Source: Bugulina stolonifera (taxonomy: Eukaryota > Bryozoa > Gymnolaemata > Cheilostomatida > Bugulidae). From it: DNA of 64,000 nt. Shown here in pieces: positions 1 to 11,700 of the stretch (position 1 is the stretch's first letter; every line of letters starts with the position of its first letter). The notes beneath the pieces are model-generated. The model worked only from the letters and a program-made list of their open reading frames with translations, was not told the origin of the DNA and did not search any database. The stretch lies in contig OW285187.1 in NCBI GenBank assembly GCA_935421135.1, forward strand, positions 18,042,429 to 18,106,428, in the 5' to 3' direction. The position numbers and the translations under genes were made by a program.

Positions 1-249
1 GCCCTCCACTTTTTTATACATCCCCAGATTTTTCTAAAACCCATTCAGTGCATAATTCAACCAGCTTAAAGTGTTCTCCATGTAAGGGAAAGCAACTCCC
101 AATTTAGTCTGGTACCCATGTTGTTTATAGCGTTTTCTACATCTAGCAAATCTCTACTAGCGTTTACTCTTTTGTATTGAGTTTCGTCATCCAGCGTATA
201 CAGCATTGACATTTCATCATTCATATTTGGCTTAGTCTCCAGTTATTGC

Positions 250-1520
250 CTTATAGTGTCTATAGGAGTTCTTGACTCCTGATGACTGCGCGGATCAGTT
301 CAGACTTCATCAACTTTTCATCAGAGTTAGAGGTATTATCCTCCATAGCCTCTGCACTAACGTCAGATTCAGATCTGCACTGTTCTGCTGTCTCATCATA
401 TATCATGATACCAGTCACCATTACCTCATTCTCAACATTCAACCGATCATCTTAACAAATAAGGAATGGGGAATTCACAGACTCACTGGATGTTTTTGTC
501 TTGGCTAGATTATTAATCTAAAAACATTCATGATGCTACACTTTCTGCAGCAGGTGAGCTATCTATCACTTAAAAATTCTACAGAACAGGATGGTTGATT
601 TGAAATTGAGGAATAAGAGGTGTTGCTTACCAGCTGTAACTTCCATGGTACACTGTAGAGTCTTCTTACTGGTTTACAAGTTACTGTAATTCTGCTCTTT
701 CGCTGTTGGAGCATTCTGTGGGAGTTGGTCCATAAAACCCATGCACAAAGCAGTTTATGTTACACTAGTCTAGGCATATTTTAAAAAGCATATGGTTTGC
801 TATACATTGAGTGACTCTTGGTCTATATAAGTTTTGATGATGAAATTTGAAGTTTCTTTTTATTCTCTCATCTATCGGCTGCAGAATGCTGGTGCAGTTA
901 GGGGCAGGAGATGAAACTCTAAGGACTGTAGTGATTTGATCGCTGACTGAGCTGGACAATTATTGATTATCATTAGAATCTTGCTTTTTTGCAACGTCAT
1001 TTTTCCGTTAAGTTTTCCCAGTCATGTTTTAAAAATTTCGCTAGTCATCTAGGCTTTGGAGTTAGAATAGTAATCCACTGGAAGGCTTTTGAAATTTTTA
1101 AAACAAGGCTTCACGTACTTCCCAATAACAATAGGCTGCAACTTTTCATTTCTAGTCATATTAGCTGCTGAAGCTAGTGCAATCCTCTCTTTGCTCAGTT
1201 TTCTGCCACTGCATCTCTGGTTCTTGAAGTGTAGTGTTTTGTCAGTAGTGAGTTGGTAGAAAAGACTTGTCTCATCCATGTTGAAAATATCCGAGGCAGA
1301 TACTTCAGGAAGAGCCTACTCTTTCCACCTACTAACAACATCCTCTTCTACACTGGCATTTTCTCTTACAATACGTGCAAAGCCAATAGAATGTCTTTTC
1401 TCCCATCTTTCTACCCAGGATTTGCTCAGTTTTAGTAGCCATAGACTCCGCAAGTTGATTAGCTTTAGTTTAAAGCAGTTCACCATCTATGGGTGGGTCA
1501 TGATTCCTGTATTACCTGAA
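250..1520 (-). mobile_element. Degenerate Tigger/pogo-like DNA transposon (CENP-B-type transposase)
   Basis: Read on the minus strand, the frames hold pieces of a DDE transposase of the Tigger/pogo (jerky, CENP-B) group. About 1500-1285 resembles the end of the CENP-B helix-turn-helix region (RWEKRHSI, then VVSRWKE). 1279-1049 holds the block MDETSLFYQL, then KLSKERIALASAANM, EKLQPIVIGK and SLPVDYYSNSKA, all typical of this family around its first catalytic Asp. 959-765 holds NCTSILQPIDERIKRNFKFH, typical of the later catalytic part. 442-260 looks like the acidic tail. Frames shift and stops interrupt, so this is a dead copy. I did not locate terminal repeats. The family call rests on remembered motifs and order, both consistent. 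Confidence 0.8.
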
Positions 1521-2094
1521 CCATACAATTTTGCGTTTTTCTAATTGCCATCTCCTGAAGAATCCACTGTGATGTCACAGTGGATCTTTTTAGAAACTGC
1601 TCCAAAAACGTGTTTGCATGTTGCATTTTTTATCTTAGTGACAAATTTGAAAGGTTCATATCAAATTACCTTATGCATGTAAATTGTATTTAGCTTTAAT
1701 TGTGGCATGAATAGTTTAATGATTTTATCGTGGTTGGTGACAAGCCTAAAATTCTGAAATGGAATTTGTCATTCATCAGGGACACTCTCAACTTTATTAT
1801 TCATTGTGGGAACTGTGGCTTCGTTGTGTCAATAATGGTCTAGCCTAAATTTCTAAACTAGGAACTGCGATGATTGCATCATCCATGTTACAAGGTGACT
1901 TTGTTGATCATTGTTAGAAACTTTACCTGAAACTCGGCTTCACAAGTCGTTTTTGTTTAGTTAGCAGAGAAGAAAGTTACTAGGCGAGGAGAAAGTTTTG
2001 TCCAACATATCGTGAAACTTTCAAAGTAAATCATGTAACTTATCATTAGCTCAGAGTGAACTTATTGAAAATGTTTGAAATAGTAGGAATTTCA

Positions 2095-2660
2095 AAATAA
2101 CAGATTCGAAATAAAGTGCGAAGAGAATGGGGCCAAGTATGGAGCCTTGGGGGACTCCATGGGTTGACATCATTTGCTTAGAGAGTGCTTGCCCAATTTT
2201 TGCAGCTTGATGTCAATTTTGTAGGTAGGAGATTATTATATTGATTAAGTTTTCCCTATGGTCACCCAGGTCAAATGCTTTTACAAAGTGCAGCATTTTA
2301 ATTATTGTTTCATTGATAGTTTGGCATCCAGCCAGTCTGACGCCAATGCATGCAATGCTGTATTACAGGAATGAGCTTTTCGAAAACCTGACTAGTGAGG
2401 ATGTAGCAGTTCGTTTACAGACATTTCATAGTGCAGTTGCTTTAGTGGGCGTCTTTCAAGTAGTTTGGAAAGTATTGGTAAGATAGAGATTGGTCGGTAA
2501 TTTTCAGGCATTTGTTTGTTATCTGCTTTAAGAATTGGCGTTGTAGTGGAGTTTTCATCAAAATGGAAAGTTCAATGTAGATATGGTGGTTTAAATGATC
2601 AATCTAATAGGTTTTAAGATGAATGGAAGGGCTAATTTGATGATGCGAACTGATGTTTGG
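2095..2660 (-). mobile_element. Non-LTR retrotransposon, reverse transcriptase fragment
   Basis: On the minus strand the degenerate frames give, in order, TPILKADNKQMPENYRPISI, LPILSKLLE, a KAFD..DH block and GVPQGSILGPILFALYFESV. These are consecutive motifs of the reverse transcriptase domain of jockey/CR1-like LINEs. The YxDD catalytic motif and the 3' end are not recognisable toward position 2000. Stops and frameshifts show the copy is dead. Its upstream part continues at 4190-4760 beyond a foreign insert. Confidence 0.8.
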
Positions 2661-2664
2661 TTGT

Positions 2665-4189
2665 GACCAGTAGCCAGTAACCGTTTGACACCGGTTCTCT
2701 TGGCCCTGGTCTGCTTCGCTGTCAAACGATGCTGAATTTAGATCGATATACCGAACCGCACCGGGTCCCTTGGTCCTGGTCTCAAGCGGTGTTAGCCGGC
2801 GTCAAATTTGGTTCGATATACTGGATCGAGCCAGTTCAGGAGCTGGTTTGCCTATCAGTTATTCAATACAAGGGAACAAAACTCCTCAACATCGTCTTAC
2901 AACACGAGTTCATGTCGACCATTCTGTTTATTTTATTCTACTTTCCGATATGGCTGGCAGACAGGGCTTCACGAAAACATAGTATATTATTTTTATTAAT
3001 GTGGCAACTGGGTTGGTAAAAGTAATCAGTGCTTACTCCTACTCCAAGATTTTGTATTTGCCCATGTAGTCTAGTGATAGTCAAAGTTTTATTGGGTCTT
3101 ACTTCACCTATTTTATATAATATTATATTAAATATAAAAACATGAGGCTGGGCACACACCCAACCACTAGGTATAATTTATTAGATTTATTGCTGATAGT
3201 GACAAAAATACAGAAGAAAAACAGAAACATTGTTCCCAACACACTCATACCATTGACACAGAAAGATAATAAATTACATGAGCTAACTTCATACCACAAG
3301 AGAAAGAAGAAACTAGCATGGTTGCATATGATGTAATGATCATGTAGTAAGTCTTTCTTGCAAGCTTCTCGATCGCTGAATTGGGGTAATTCAGTGTGTC
3401 CACGATTGAATCTAGCGGATGAGATTTGTCTCCAGAAGGAGATTGGATATTACGACGGCTCAGTTCGATGAATTCTTCCTGCAAAATGTTGATTAAACAT
3501 TGGCTTATTTTAAATAAACAGCTGGTACTTACCAAAAGCATAACTACACAACGACTTTATATTAAAAAAACCATAATAATCAATGATTAATATTAAGAAC
3601 TATATTAATTTAATAATGCAATTTATTAAAGTTAATATTTAATTAATGTAGATATAATACATATTAAAAATAAGCAATTAATTAATTATTCTAAGCATTG
3701 TACCTATTCTTAGTTATAATCATATTTAAACATTAGTAGATTAATTGTAATAATATAATTAATCCAGTGCTACTTATGTTTAATAGCTAATTATATCAGA
3801 TCATGTACTACTGTTCTAGCACACTGTTTATGAATAAAGCAAACATATCTAAACGATAGAATATAATATGATATACTACAGGTGATACGGAATGACACGC
3901 AATCTACTAAGTTACGTAATTATTAATCAATTTATTATAATTATTACCTCGACAACACCAACGACCTATCAATCACAGCCATGATGGGAAATAATATTAA
4001 AACGGAAACGCCAAGGTATGCAACTTAGTTTGAAGTGAGGTAAACAAAACCACGTGATATTAGACGCATAAATATTGAATGACTACTGGTATAGCGATCC
4101 GGTTCGATAACATCGAACTACACCGAACCATCGATATCGTCCGGGCACGATGCTGGTACGGTTCGGTGTAAGTAAAAAATGACGATATC
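2665..4189. repeat. 1.5-kb segment inserted into the retrotransposon
   Basis: This segment separates two halves of the LINE. Its ends are related: ACCGGTTCTC/ACCGTTTGACACC near 2685 and, on the other strand, GCCGGTGTTTGATATCG near 4190. Both flanks also carry short GC-rich motifs around CCGAACCG (2750-2765, 4120-4165). The left flank contains an imperfect tandem repeat of about 70 bp (2685-2755 and 2756-2825). 3560-3900 is very AT-rich. The segment also contains the possible small gene at 3245-3982. Whether it is a transposon or another rearrangement is not settled. Confidence 0.4.
3245..3982 (-). CDS. Possible small three-exon gene, product not recognised
   Basis: Exons 3982-3948, 3554-3533 and 3478-3245 on the minus strand join in phase to 97 codons including stop. 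Splice sites are AG|GTAATA, AAG|TCG, TTG|GTAAGT and TTGCAG|GAA; the second intron is only 54 nt. The protein starts MAVIDRSLVLS, contains EEFIELSRRN and ends in a moderately hydrophobic stretch. A minus-strand AATAAA lies at 3182-3177, about 63 nt past the stop, and a CACGTG box lies just upstream of the start near 4050. I do not recognise the product. It sits inside the segment inserted in a dead LINE. The last exon is the best supported part; exon 2 is a guess made to keep phase. Confidence 0.35.
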
Positions 4190-4760
4190 AAACACCGGCA
4201 GGTTTTACATCGTTTACATCGTTTGAAGCTGAAACACCGTGCAGCACTAGTACAGTAGCATCTTGTTTTAGAGTTGAAATCTTTGTTGGCTTATAATTAT
4301 TATTTTTTATTAAATTCGAAAGCTGTTTAGTAGAGCGGTTAGTATTTTCTTTAATTAGAGATTGAAGGACTTTCTTTTCAATTAGGTTAGTGACCATATT
4401 TCCCAGGAATTTGTATCCCACTGTATTTAGTCTTTTTTTGCTTCCGCTCTCTTGACCATGGTACTCTGTACTTCCTCGCCTAACCATTGTGGTAGGCTAT
4501 TACTTTTAGCATAAAGGGCTTTCTTGGGAGCATTTCTATCAATTACTTTGTTCATTGTTTGGTTGAAGTATTCAGTCATGAGAGATAGGTTGTCTGTATT
4601 AGTCAGTGCATACCATGGTTGATGAGCTAGGTCTGATTGAAATTGACAAAGTTTGAAGTTAAGCCCAGCTCCTCTGGGTTGTTTTGATTCTTGCTTTATT
4701 TACAATTGTTTTAGTCCCAGTTTCCCTGGCCTTATAGTTTAAGTGACATGACATGACATC
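4190..4760 (-). mobile_element. Same non-LTR retrotransposon, linker upstream of RT
   Basis: On the minus strand the reading FNQTMNKVIDRNAPKKAL followed by LPQWLGEEVQ is typical of the linker between endonuclease and reverse transcriptase in jockey/CR1-like LINE ORF2. The next frame, 4487-4188, contains NMVTNLIEKKVLQSLI and a Lys/Asn-rich stretch ending DVNDVKPAG. That sequence would join naturally to SVRIIKLALPFIL near 2650-2610, so the two parts appear to be one element interrupted by 2665-4189. The copy is decayed. Confidence 0.65.
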
Positions 4761-5557
4761 AACTACATTATTACTGCACACCAAACAGATTGCTTTAATG
4801 TACATTACACTTCTTGTATGCTACAGCATTTTGTAGTATCCTACTACATCATTACTTCCTCATTATTTATGGTGGTGGTGTGATACTTTCATTTTAAGCC
4901 TGGTGTGCTAAAGGCAGGGTGATTAGATGGTTCAAAAAACCTTTTTAAACTAGTTTTCGATTAATGTTTCACTAGTTATTGACTTGTTGTTTACCTATAC
5001 TTTTTCTTTGGTTATTTTGGCTTGGTTACTAATTTTGATGATGAATGCATGTGTAGTATTCAATGAATGCACATGGCAAAGGATTAATGGAGAACAAGAG
5101 AATCTTACAATTATCTTCAAAATCACAAGGATTGTCTGCTAACACAACTAGCTATTGAATTGCCATCAATTTAAAAGATTGAAATAAATTTTAAATGTAA
5201 TCAGATGTTCTGTAGTGCTGAGAGACTACCTACTAGTAACTACTTTGGGCCCTCTTGACCCTGGGAATGATTCTTAGTTCTTCCAAATCATCAATCCTGC
5301 CTTCAGCATATGCATGTCCATTTAAATTCAACAAATACTCTATAAAATGGTCCACACAGCACAATGTCTAGATAAACATGAATACATTATAGCCTCATAC
5401 CTACATTCTCCAGCATACTTGATGAGAAACCCCTAGCTGAGTTGCTCCAAGATAAAACTTTCTTTTTCTGTGGTACTAAAAGGATTCCTAACAATAGAGT
5501 TTATTGAAGTACATGGCATTTTAACAGTTCTTTTACTGCTAACAATATTTTGTAGCA
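4761..5557. other. Upstream flank of MARF1, no gene seen
   Basis: AT-rich sequence with a short TGACA/TGACATGACATGACATC run near 4745 and no long frame. The MARF1 start codon follows an acceptor-like TTTTGTAG by two bases, so an untranslated or short coding first exon probably lies in or before this stretch. I could not place it. Confidence 0.4.
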
Positions 5558-5764
5558 ATGGTCGAGGCTAAGACGGAATCACTACTCGCTGTTTTCTGGG
5601 ATATTGAAAACTGTGGAGTGCCCAGAGGAAAGTCTGTAACTGGGGTGGTACGGTGCCTGCGCGAAAAGTTCATTCACTCTGGGGTGAAAGAAGCCGAGTT
5701 GATGTGTGTATGTGATATATCAAAAGAACCCACACAGCTGATTAACAAACTCAACGAAGCCCAA
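5558..5764 (+). CDS. MARF1: MARF1 exon 1, start of NYN domain
   Basis: Encodes residues 1-69, phase 0 at the end, donor CAA|GTATGT. It carries the first nuclease strand [16 protein letters not shown] and CVCDISKE. The ATG lies two bases after an acceptor-like TTTTGTAG, so an upstream exon is likely and could add N-terminal residues. Confidence 0.9.
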
Positions 5765-8700
5765 GTATGTTAGATTTCTCTGTAGTATAATACAAGCAAA
5801 GGAAAGGCATCCTTGGAGAAGGCAGAATATTTCTAGCATTTGGCCGGCATCAGTTCTGTACACTTGCTACTTGTGAGCGAACGGGGTTAACAAGTTCACC
5901 AAGCTGAACTTTGAACCCCATCGCTAACAAACCCGTGCCAGCTCTAGTACAGTATAGCTAACCACTGTTTAAAGGTGCGCTTTACTTAAATTTTAGGGTT
6001 ATAAGCTGAATACACCATTAGAAAGCCTAGTAGCAGCCGGCCAGTTATCACAATACCAGCGGGGCTACATGACGTCATGTTAGGTTTCAGCGCTGTTAAA
6101 ACTAGTGAATTACATCATTGCAGGGCGTGAATGCAATACCACACATTATGTTATTATAAACAAAGAATTTTAATTGAGTTTTATCCTTGTTATACTATGA
6201 ATATCACAAAATAAATGGTTATGTAGAACAAATGCTAAATAATATTCCTAGACAATAAAAATCACAATTTGTTGCAAACAGATGTCAAATGATTTTCGAG
6301 TCTGCAATTTGATTGGTCAATATAGACTAATCAGTTTGAAAGAGGCATGAATTTGAATTGTGTGATCACTTTATTTTGTAAAATGACTTGGATGCCTATT
6401 TCACAGATAATACTATAATATTGTAGTTGTACATGTAGGTGCATGTATGTATCAATTTTCATTTGCTTCAACGGTGAACATAATTGAGGGAAAACAAGTT
6501 TTAAAGTTGGACTCTACTGAAAATTTCAGAATATTTTTTACCAAACTCACTATGTTAGCATTACTTGATACCTCTACAGGCATATCTAAACTATGTTAGT
6601 AGTAGTTAAATAGATGCTAAACTGCAATGAAATAGCCCCAAAGTTTCTTTGGTTATCTCAACTCTGACACACTATGTAGCAGCAATATTGGGTTGTCACA
6701 ACTGCTTTATAAGAAATACAGTGTTCATTAAATAAAACATTTATTAGCAATTATAGTGCTACATGCTACAGGTTCCACACACCAGTCCAGTGGGTAGGCA
6801 TGTTATTCATGAGATAAACAAGTAGCCTATATTGACCAATCAAATCGTTTTGTGATATTTCTAGTATAACAAGGATAAAAACTCAATTAAAACTTTCTGT
6901 CTGTAGCAACATAATGTGTGGTCTGGCATTCACTCCCGGCAATGGTGTAATTCACTAGTCTTAACAGAGCTAAGACCCATCATGACATCATGTAGCCCAG
7001 CTGGTATTGTGCTAACTGGTCCAGCTGCTACTAGGCTTTCTAATGATGTATTCAACTTATAACCCCAAAATTTCAGCACAGTCCACCTTTAACATGACAG
7101 TTTCCTGGAATAATGGAACTTGTACTGGTTAGCAGATGGGCAACAAGTTGTGCATCACATGTACAGGACAACATTATGAAAATACAGCTTAAAGTTGCCG
7201 TTTTGCTATGGGACACTTGTTGTAATAATAAGTGTATAATATAGCATAAGTTAGATGTTTGAAGTGCACATAGGAGATTCAATTGGTTGAAGCCATTTTT
7301 ATAGTACTCCTCAGGGACCAACGCTAATAATTTGAACTAGCCAAGTTTTCGAATTAGGCGAGCAAAGAGAGTAACAGGAAAGATTGATCACTCAATGATA
7401 ATACCCTGTTCCACCATATACGCCCAATTTGGCGGTCCCGACGTTCCACGATCTGCTTTCCGCCATTTGCCTACTGGTATTTTGTATTGCTGTTCGACTG
7501 TAATCGCGGTTCAACGATTGCTATATTGAGGATCCTGTATTGATATCTCGTTAATGCTAATGGAGAGTTTATACGAGTCCGTTGTAAAGAAGCGCTTCTT
7601 ATTCGTCCACGGGACGCCAATAATCATACAGGATTTGTACACAAGGTGGCACAACTCCCTACTTAATCCGGACCGCATTTGGAGGCGGGGAGGGACAGTT
7701 TTTGGCCGGAGTGATCCCTTTAACTCTCTTTGAGGCGAGTTCTACTGTCTTTTGGGGCTACTTTTTGTAGTTGAGCATCTATAAGCTACTATTAGATATG
7801 TTTTTTGGAGGTTTCCAGTAATGCTAACATCGTTGGTTTGGAGAAAAAATTCTTGAATTTTCAGTACTGTCCAGCTTTAACGACGGTCACCCATCGCTAG
7901 TGGTGGGTCAAAACTGCAATGTGAACACAGCATATACATTTGTATGTTATAATATTTTACTGGTCACATGATCCTCATTTTGTGATAGCTGTATTTGTTA
8001 TAGCCGACTGTATGACTATTACAACCAGTTGGGAACCAGCCTATAGGCCTACATATAGCCTACCTATAATACCCTTCTACAGGTCACCGTAGTACATATC
8101 AGTAATGAGCACAAGAACGCAGCAGATGACAAGCTGAGGCTATGTATGAGGAAATTCTGTGACAGTCACAGGGCACCTGTTACTTTAGTTCTAATATCAG
8201 GTGGGCTCTTTTTCTATCATATACTATCAGCGTGAGTATTACACCTGCTAAGCAGGTCATTCTTTGTAAGCAATTTTGCTAGATATTTGGCTTTTTAGGA
8301 ATGATTTGTTTCCACGTAGTGCGGTTGAATGCAGAGTGTGTTCATGATTTCTTACTTCTTCATGCAAAATAACCTAGAGGCTTGATTTGTTTGGATACTG
8401 CAGGCGATGTGGACTTTGCCGCAGATCTGAGTCATATGAGACACTCCCATGGCTATAAGATTATACTCGTACACAATAAGCGTGACAACTTGGCTGTGAA
8501 GGATGCTCTGCGTATCACTGCCCATGACGTATACACGTTTGATGAAATTGTTGCAACTGCTGCTGAAAAAGAAGACACGTTGGTGGTGAGTGAGCACAAT
8601 TGAGTAGTTTTATACGAGCATGTACATGTACAGTATACAGGTATATACAGGGAAACTTGCCTGATTCAAACTCCAAGGGACCACCATGATTAGTTTGAAG

Positions 8701-11700
8701 TAGGCCCGAGTATGAATTGTATAGGTTGGTTTCCACTCAGCAGGTTCTACCTACAGGTGGCCTAGAGGTGGCCTGGAGTCAACGTGGTTTCCCCTTCACA
8801 CACTTTGCATTCAGGTAGCCTACACTGCTACAGCAGAATGCTTACATGGGACCTGTAGTGGACCTGGAAGGCACCTGGAGAGATATGTTTTCACTTAATA
8901 CATGTGATAAACAAAGCAATAAAGTGTTATTCTTATTCAATTGCTTTAAAGCCGGTGGGTGACCACAGGTTGTGGTATCCATTCTCCAGGCGCAGCTTGC
9001 GGTCAATGATTAGTCGGCGGTCAGCTACAGGTTTTACGGTCTTCTAGTGGCTTTGGTTTCCACACCGCAGGCCTTATTCTACCAGTCAGCCGGCGGTCAA
9101 AAACTGGTTAACTGGGAGTATTTCCAAAATTGACCAAAACAAATCAAAACGCTGAATAGCTTGTTGAATAGTACTTGCCTAGAGCTATTCAAAAAGGTTT
9201 GGCAGTGCAACAGCAGATGATGTCATCTACCACAAATTGATCTCAAACAAAGGCAGTCTATGTCACCTGAGTAACCCAGTTAACCTTGTTATAAAGCACA
9301 TGGAAAGGTTTCGATTCAATAACTTTTATATTAATCAAGAGTTCATAAATTCCTTCTACACTTTTGATCACATGATGCTTAGTCACATATATTCACTTGT
9401 CTTTTTTATTTCAAACATCAAGGAAGTGCAGTTAGAAAGAAAACTTCTCACTTATTTGAGGGTATACTGCAATAAGAAGACAACTTCTTCATATTTCTAA
9501 AAACTCCCATGAGTGAATAGAGGTAGTGGGTAGCCTATTTTCCAGTATTTTTCCAAAATACACATAACATACTTGTGGTAAAACAATATTAGTGCCGGAA
9601 GAGAAATAAAGAACTCATTGTAGCATAAATGGTTTCCAATTATATTTCTCTACTCATACAAGAGAGGACAACTCAGGAAGATTACGCAGCCTTTGGTGCT
9701 ACTTCCACTTTAAGATCACTTTATTTGGTATAATGACTTGGATGCCTACTTGACAAATAATACTATAAATGTAGTAGCACATGAATATGCATGTATGCAT
9801 CAACTTTGATTTGCTTCAACTGTGTTTTGACATGACAGCTTCCTATTTAATAGAACTTCATGCAATGTTCATTACACTCAGAACTACAGCACTGCAGATG
9901 GGCAACAAGTTATGCATCACATGTACGGAACAACAGTATGAAAATGCGTGTAGCTAAGGAACAGTAAAGCAATCAGTGGTTTTTCCCAGCTTAGCTTGAG
10001 CGGAAACATTGCGGTAGTAACTACTAACTACTAGTAATTAGATGTACTAGCTACTAGTAACTGCTAACTAATAGTAAATATTATTAGGTTTGCATACGAT
10101 GAACAGTCAGGCATGACTAATGCTTGCTGTAATACTATCATTATTGATTATAGTGTGAGCCTAAGGGAGTGAAGTTTGAATTGTAGATACTAAACTCGAA
10201 TTTATTGAAGCAGGGACCATGGCTAATAGTTTGAACTAGCCAAGTCTTCGAATTAGCTGAGACTGAATTAAGCAAGTTCCACTGTATATCTATTTTACGC
10301 AGTCCGAAAATTGGCTGAAATTTGCAGTTTTTAAAAATTTTCAGCTGTGAAAGGAGTTGGAACTTTTAGTCTGCAACAATTAAAGTTATGTACATGTACA
10401 TGTACATATCTGCACACTTGATACAACTTTATAAATTAGCTAAAATTTTATAAATACATTAGCTAAGTTATCGTTTTGTGAATTACTTTTATATTATATT
10501 TGAAAAATTGATAGTCTCTATATTATAATTTCACTGTATATAGAAAAAATAAACATAGCTTAGAAGATAGGCTGCTCTGATGTCCTCCAAAGTTGGTTTC
10601 TTTGCTCTTCTTGTAATAGTAAGACGAAGTACTGTCAAAATATATCATATTAAAATATTATAACTGTGCATATCATACTGTTATAGCGGGATACATTTCA
10701 AATGGAAAGCAATCTCACAACACCAACACAGGTAGAAATATAATATTATATGGCCATCACTCGGCATATTTATGTGCAGCACCATACCCACAACACATAA
10801 CACAATTACACCTTTGAAATTTGCTACGCTCAAAAACAATGCATCTTACAGGGGGAGGGGGTTGTTTACGTATGTACATGCATGTTATATCTTTTTGTGT
10901 TCTACACTCTCCAAGTATGCAGTTGAGGAGTCGCACATTTGTAAAAATACCAGTAATTCATAAATATGTACACCAATTATTTACTAACCCTCTTAGTAGC
11001 TCTCTAGTGTGCTCTTTTATATCTGCTATAAACTGGTGCCAGAAATGGTAGGAATTGGTGACATACTGTTTTCTTAGCCTGTAGCTCCTGACAGTCTTGC
11101 TTTATACTAAAGTATAGTAACATCTATGGAAAACATGGTAGGCCTACAACGATTAGCCTAGTTCCCAAACAAGCAATACCACTTTGCACTGCACCACATA
11201 AGATGCATATAAACACAGTTTTAGTGGCGGTTCATTGTGGTCCATTATCACAGGCAGGATCGAAATCGAAATCTTGAAAGCATAACTCAAGATTAACCAG
11301 TGAACCAATATGGATTCCATAGGCAACTTGCTAACACTTGCTTACAAAGCTGGGACTACCCAAATATTAAATAAAGACTAAAATGAAAGATGAAACTGAT
11401 ACTTTAGCGATTGGGTTATTACAAAGAGAGGTAGTCAAGACATACTGTCTTGGCAAAGCACTCGACATAGCCAGGGTGCTTTAGTAAAATAGTTGTCTTC
11501 CTATTACAGTGTACATGTATATGGTGATGCCACCTTCGAAACCAAAACTATACACACATGGTACATAAAATTATGAAACATTCCACCTAGATGGAGGAGA
11601 ATAGCTTACCGAATCTAAGAGTGTAAGTGCAGTAGCGATCACTATAGCCAGGACTGCCGTGCCCTCCTATCTCTTTCCAAACGTACCTCATGTCCTGTTA

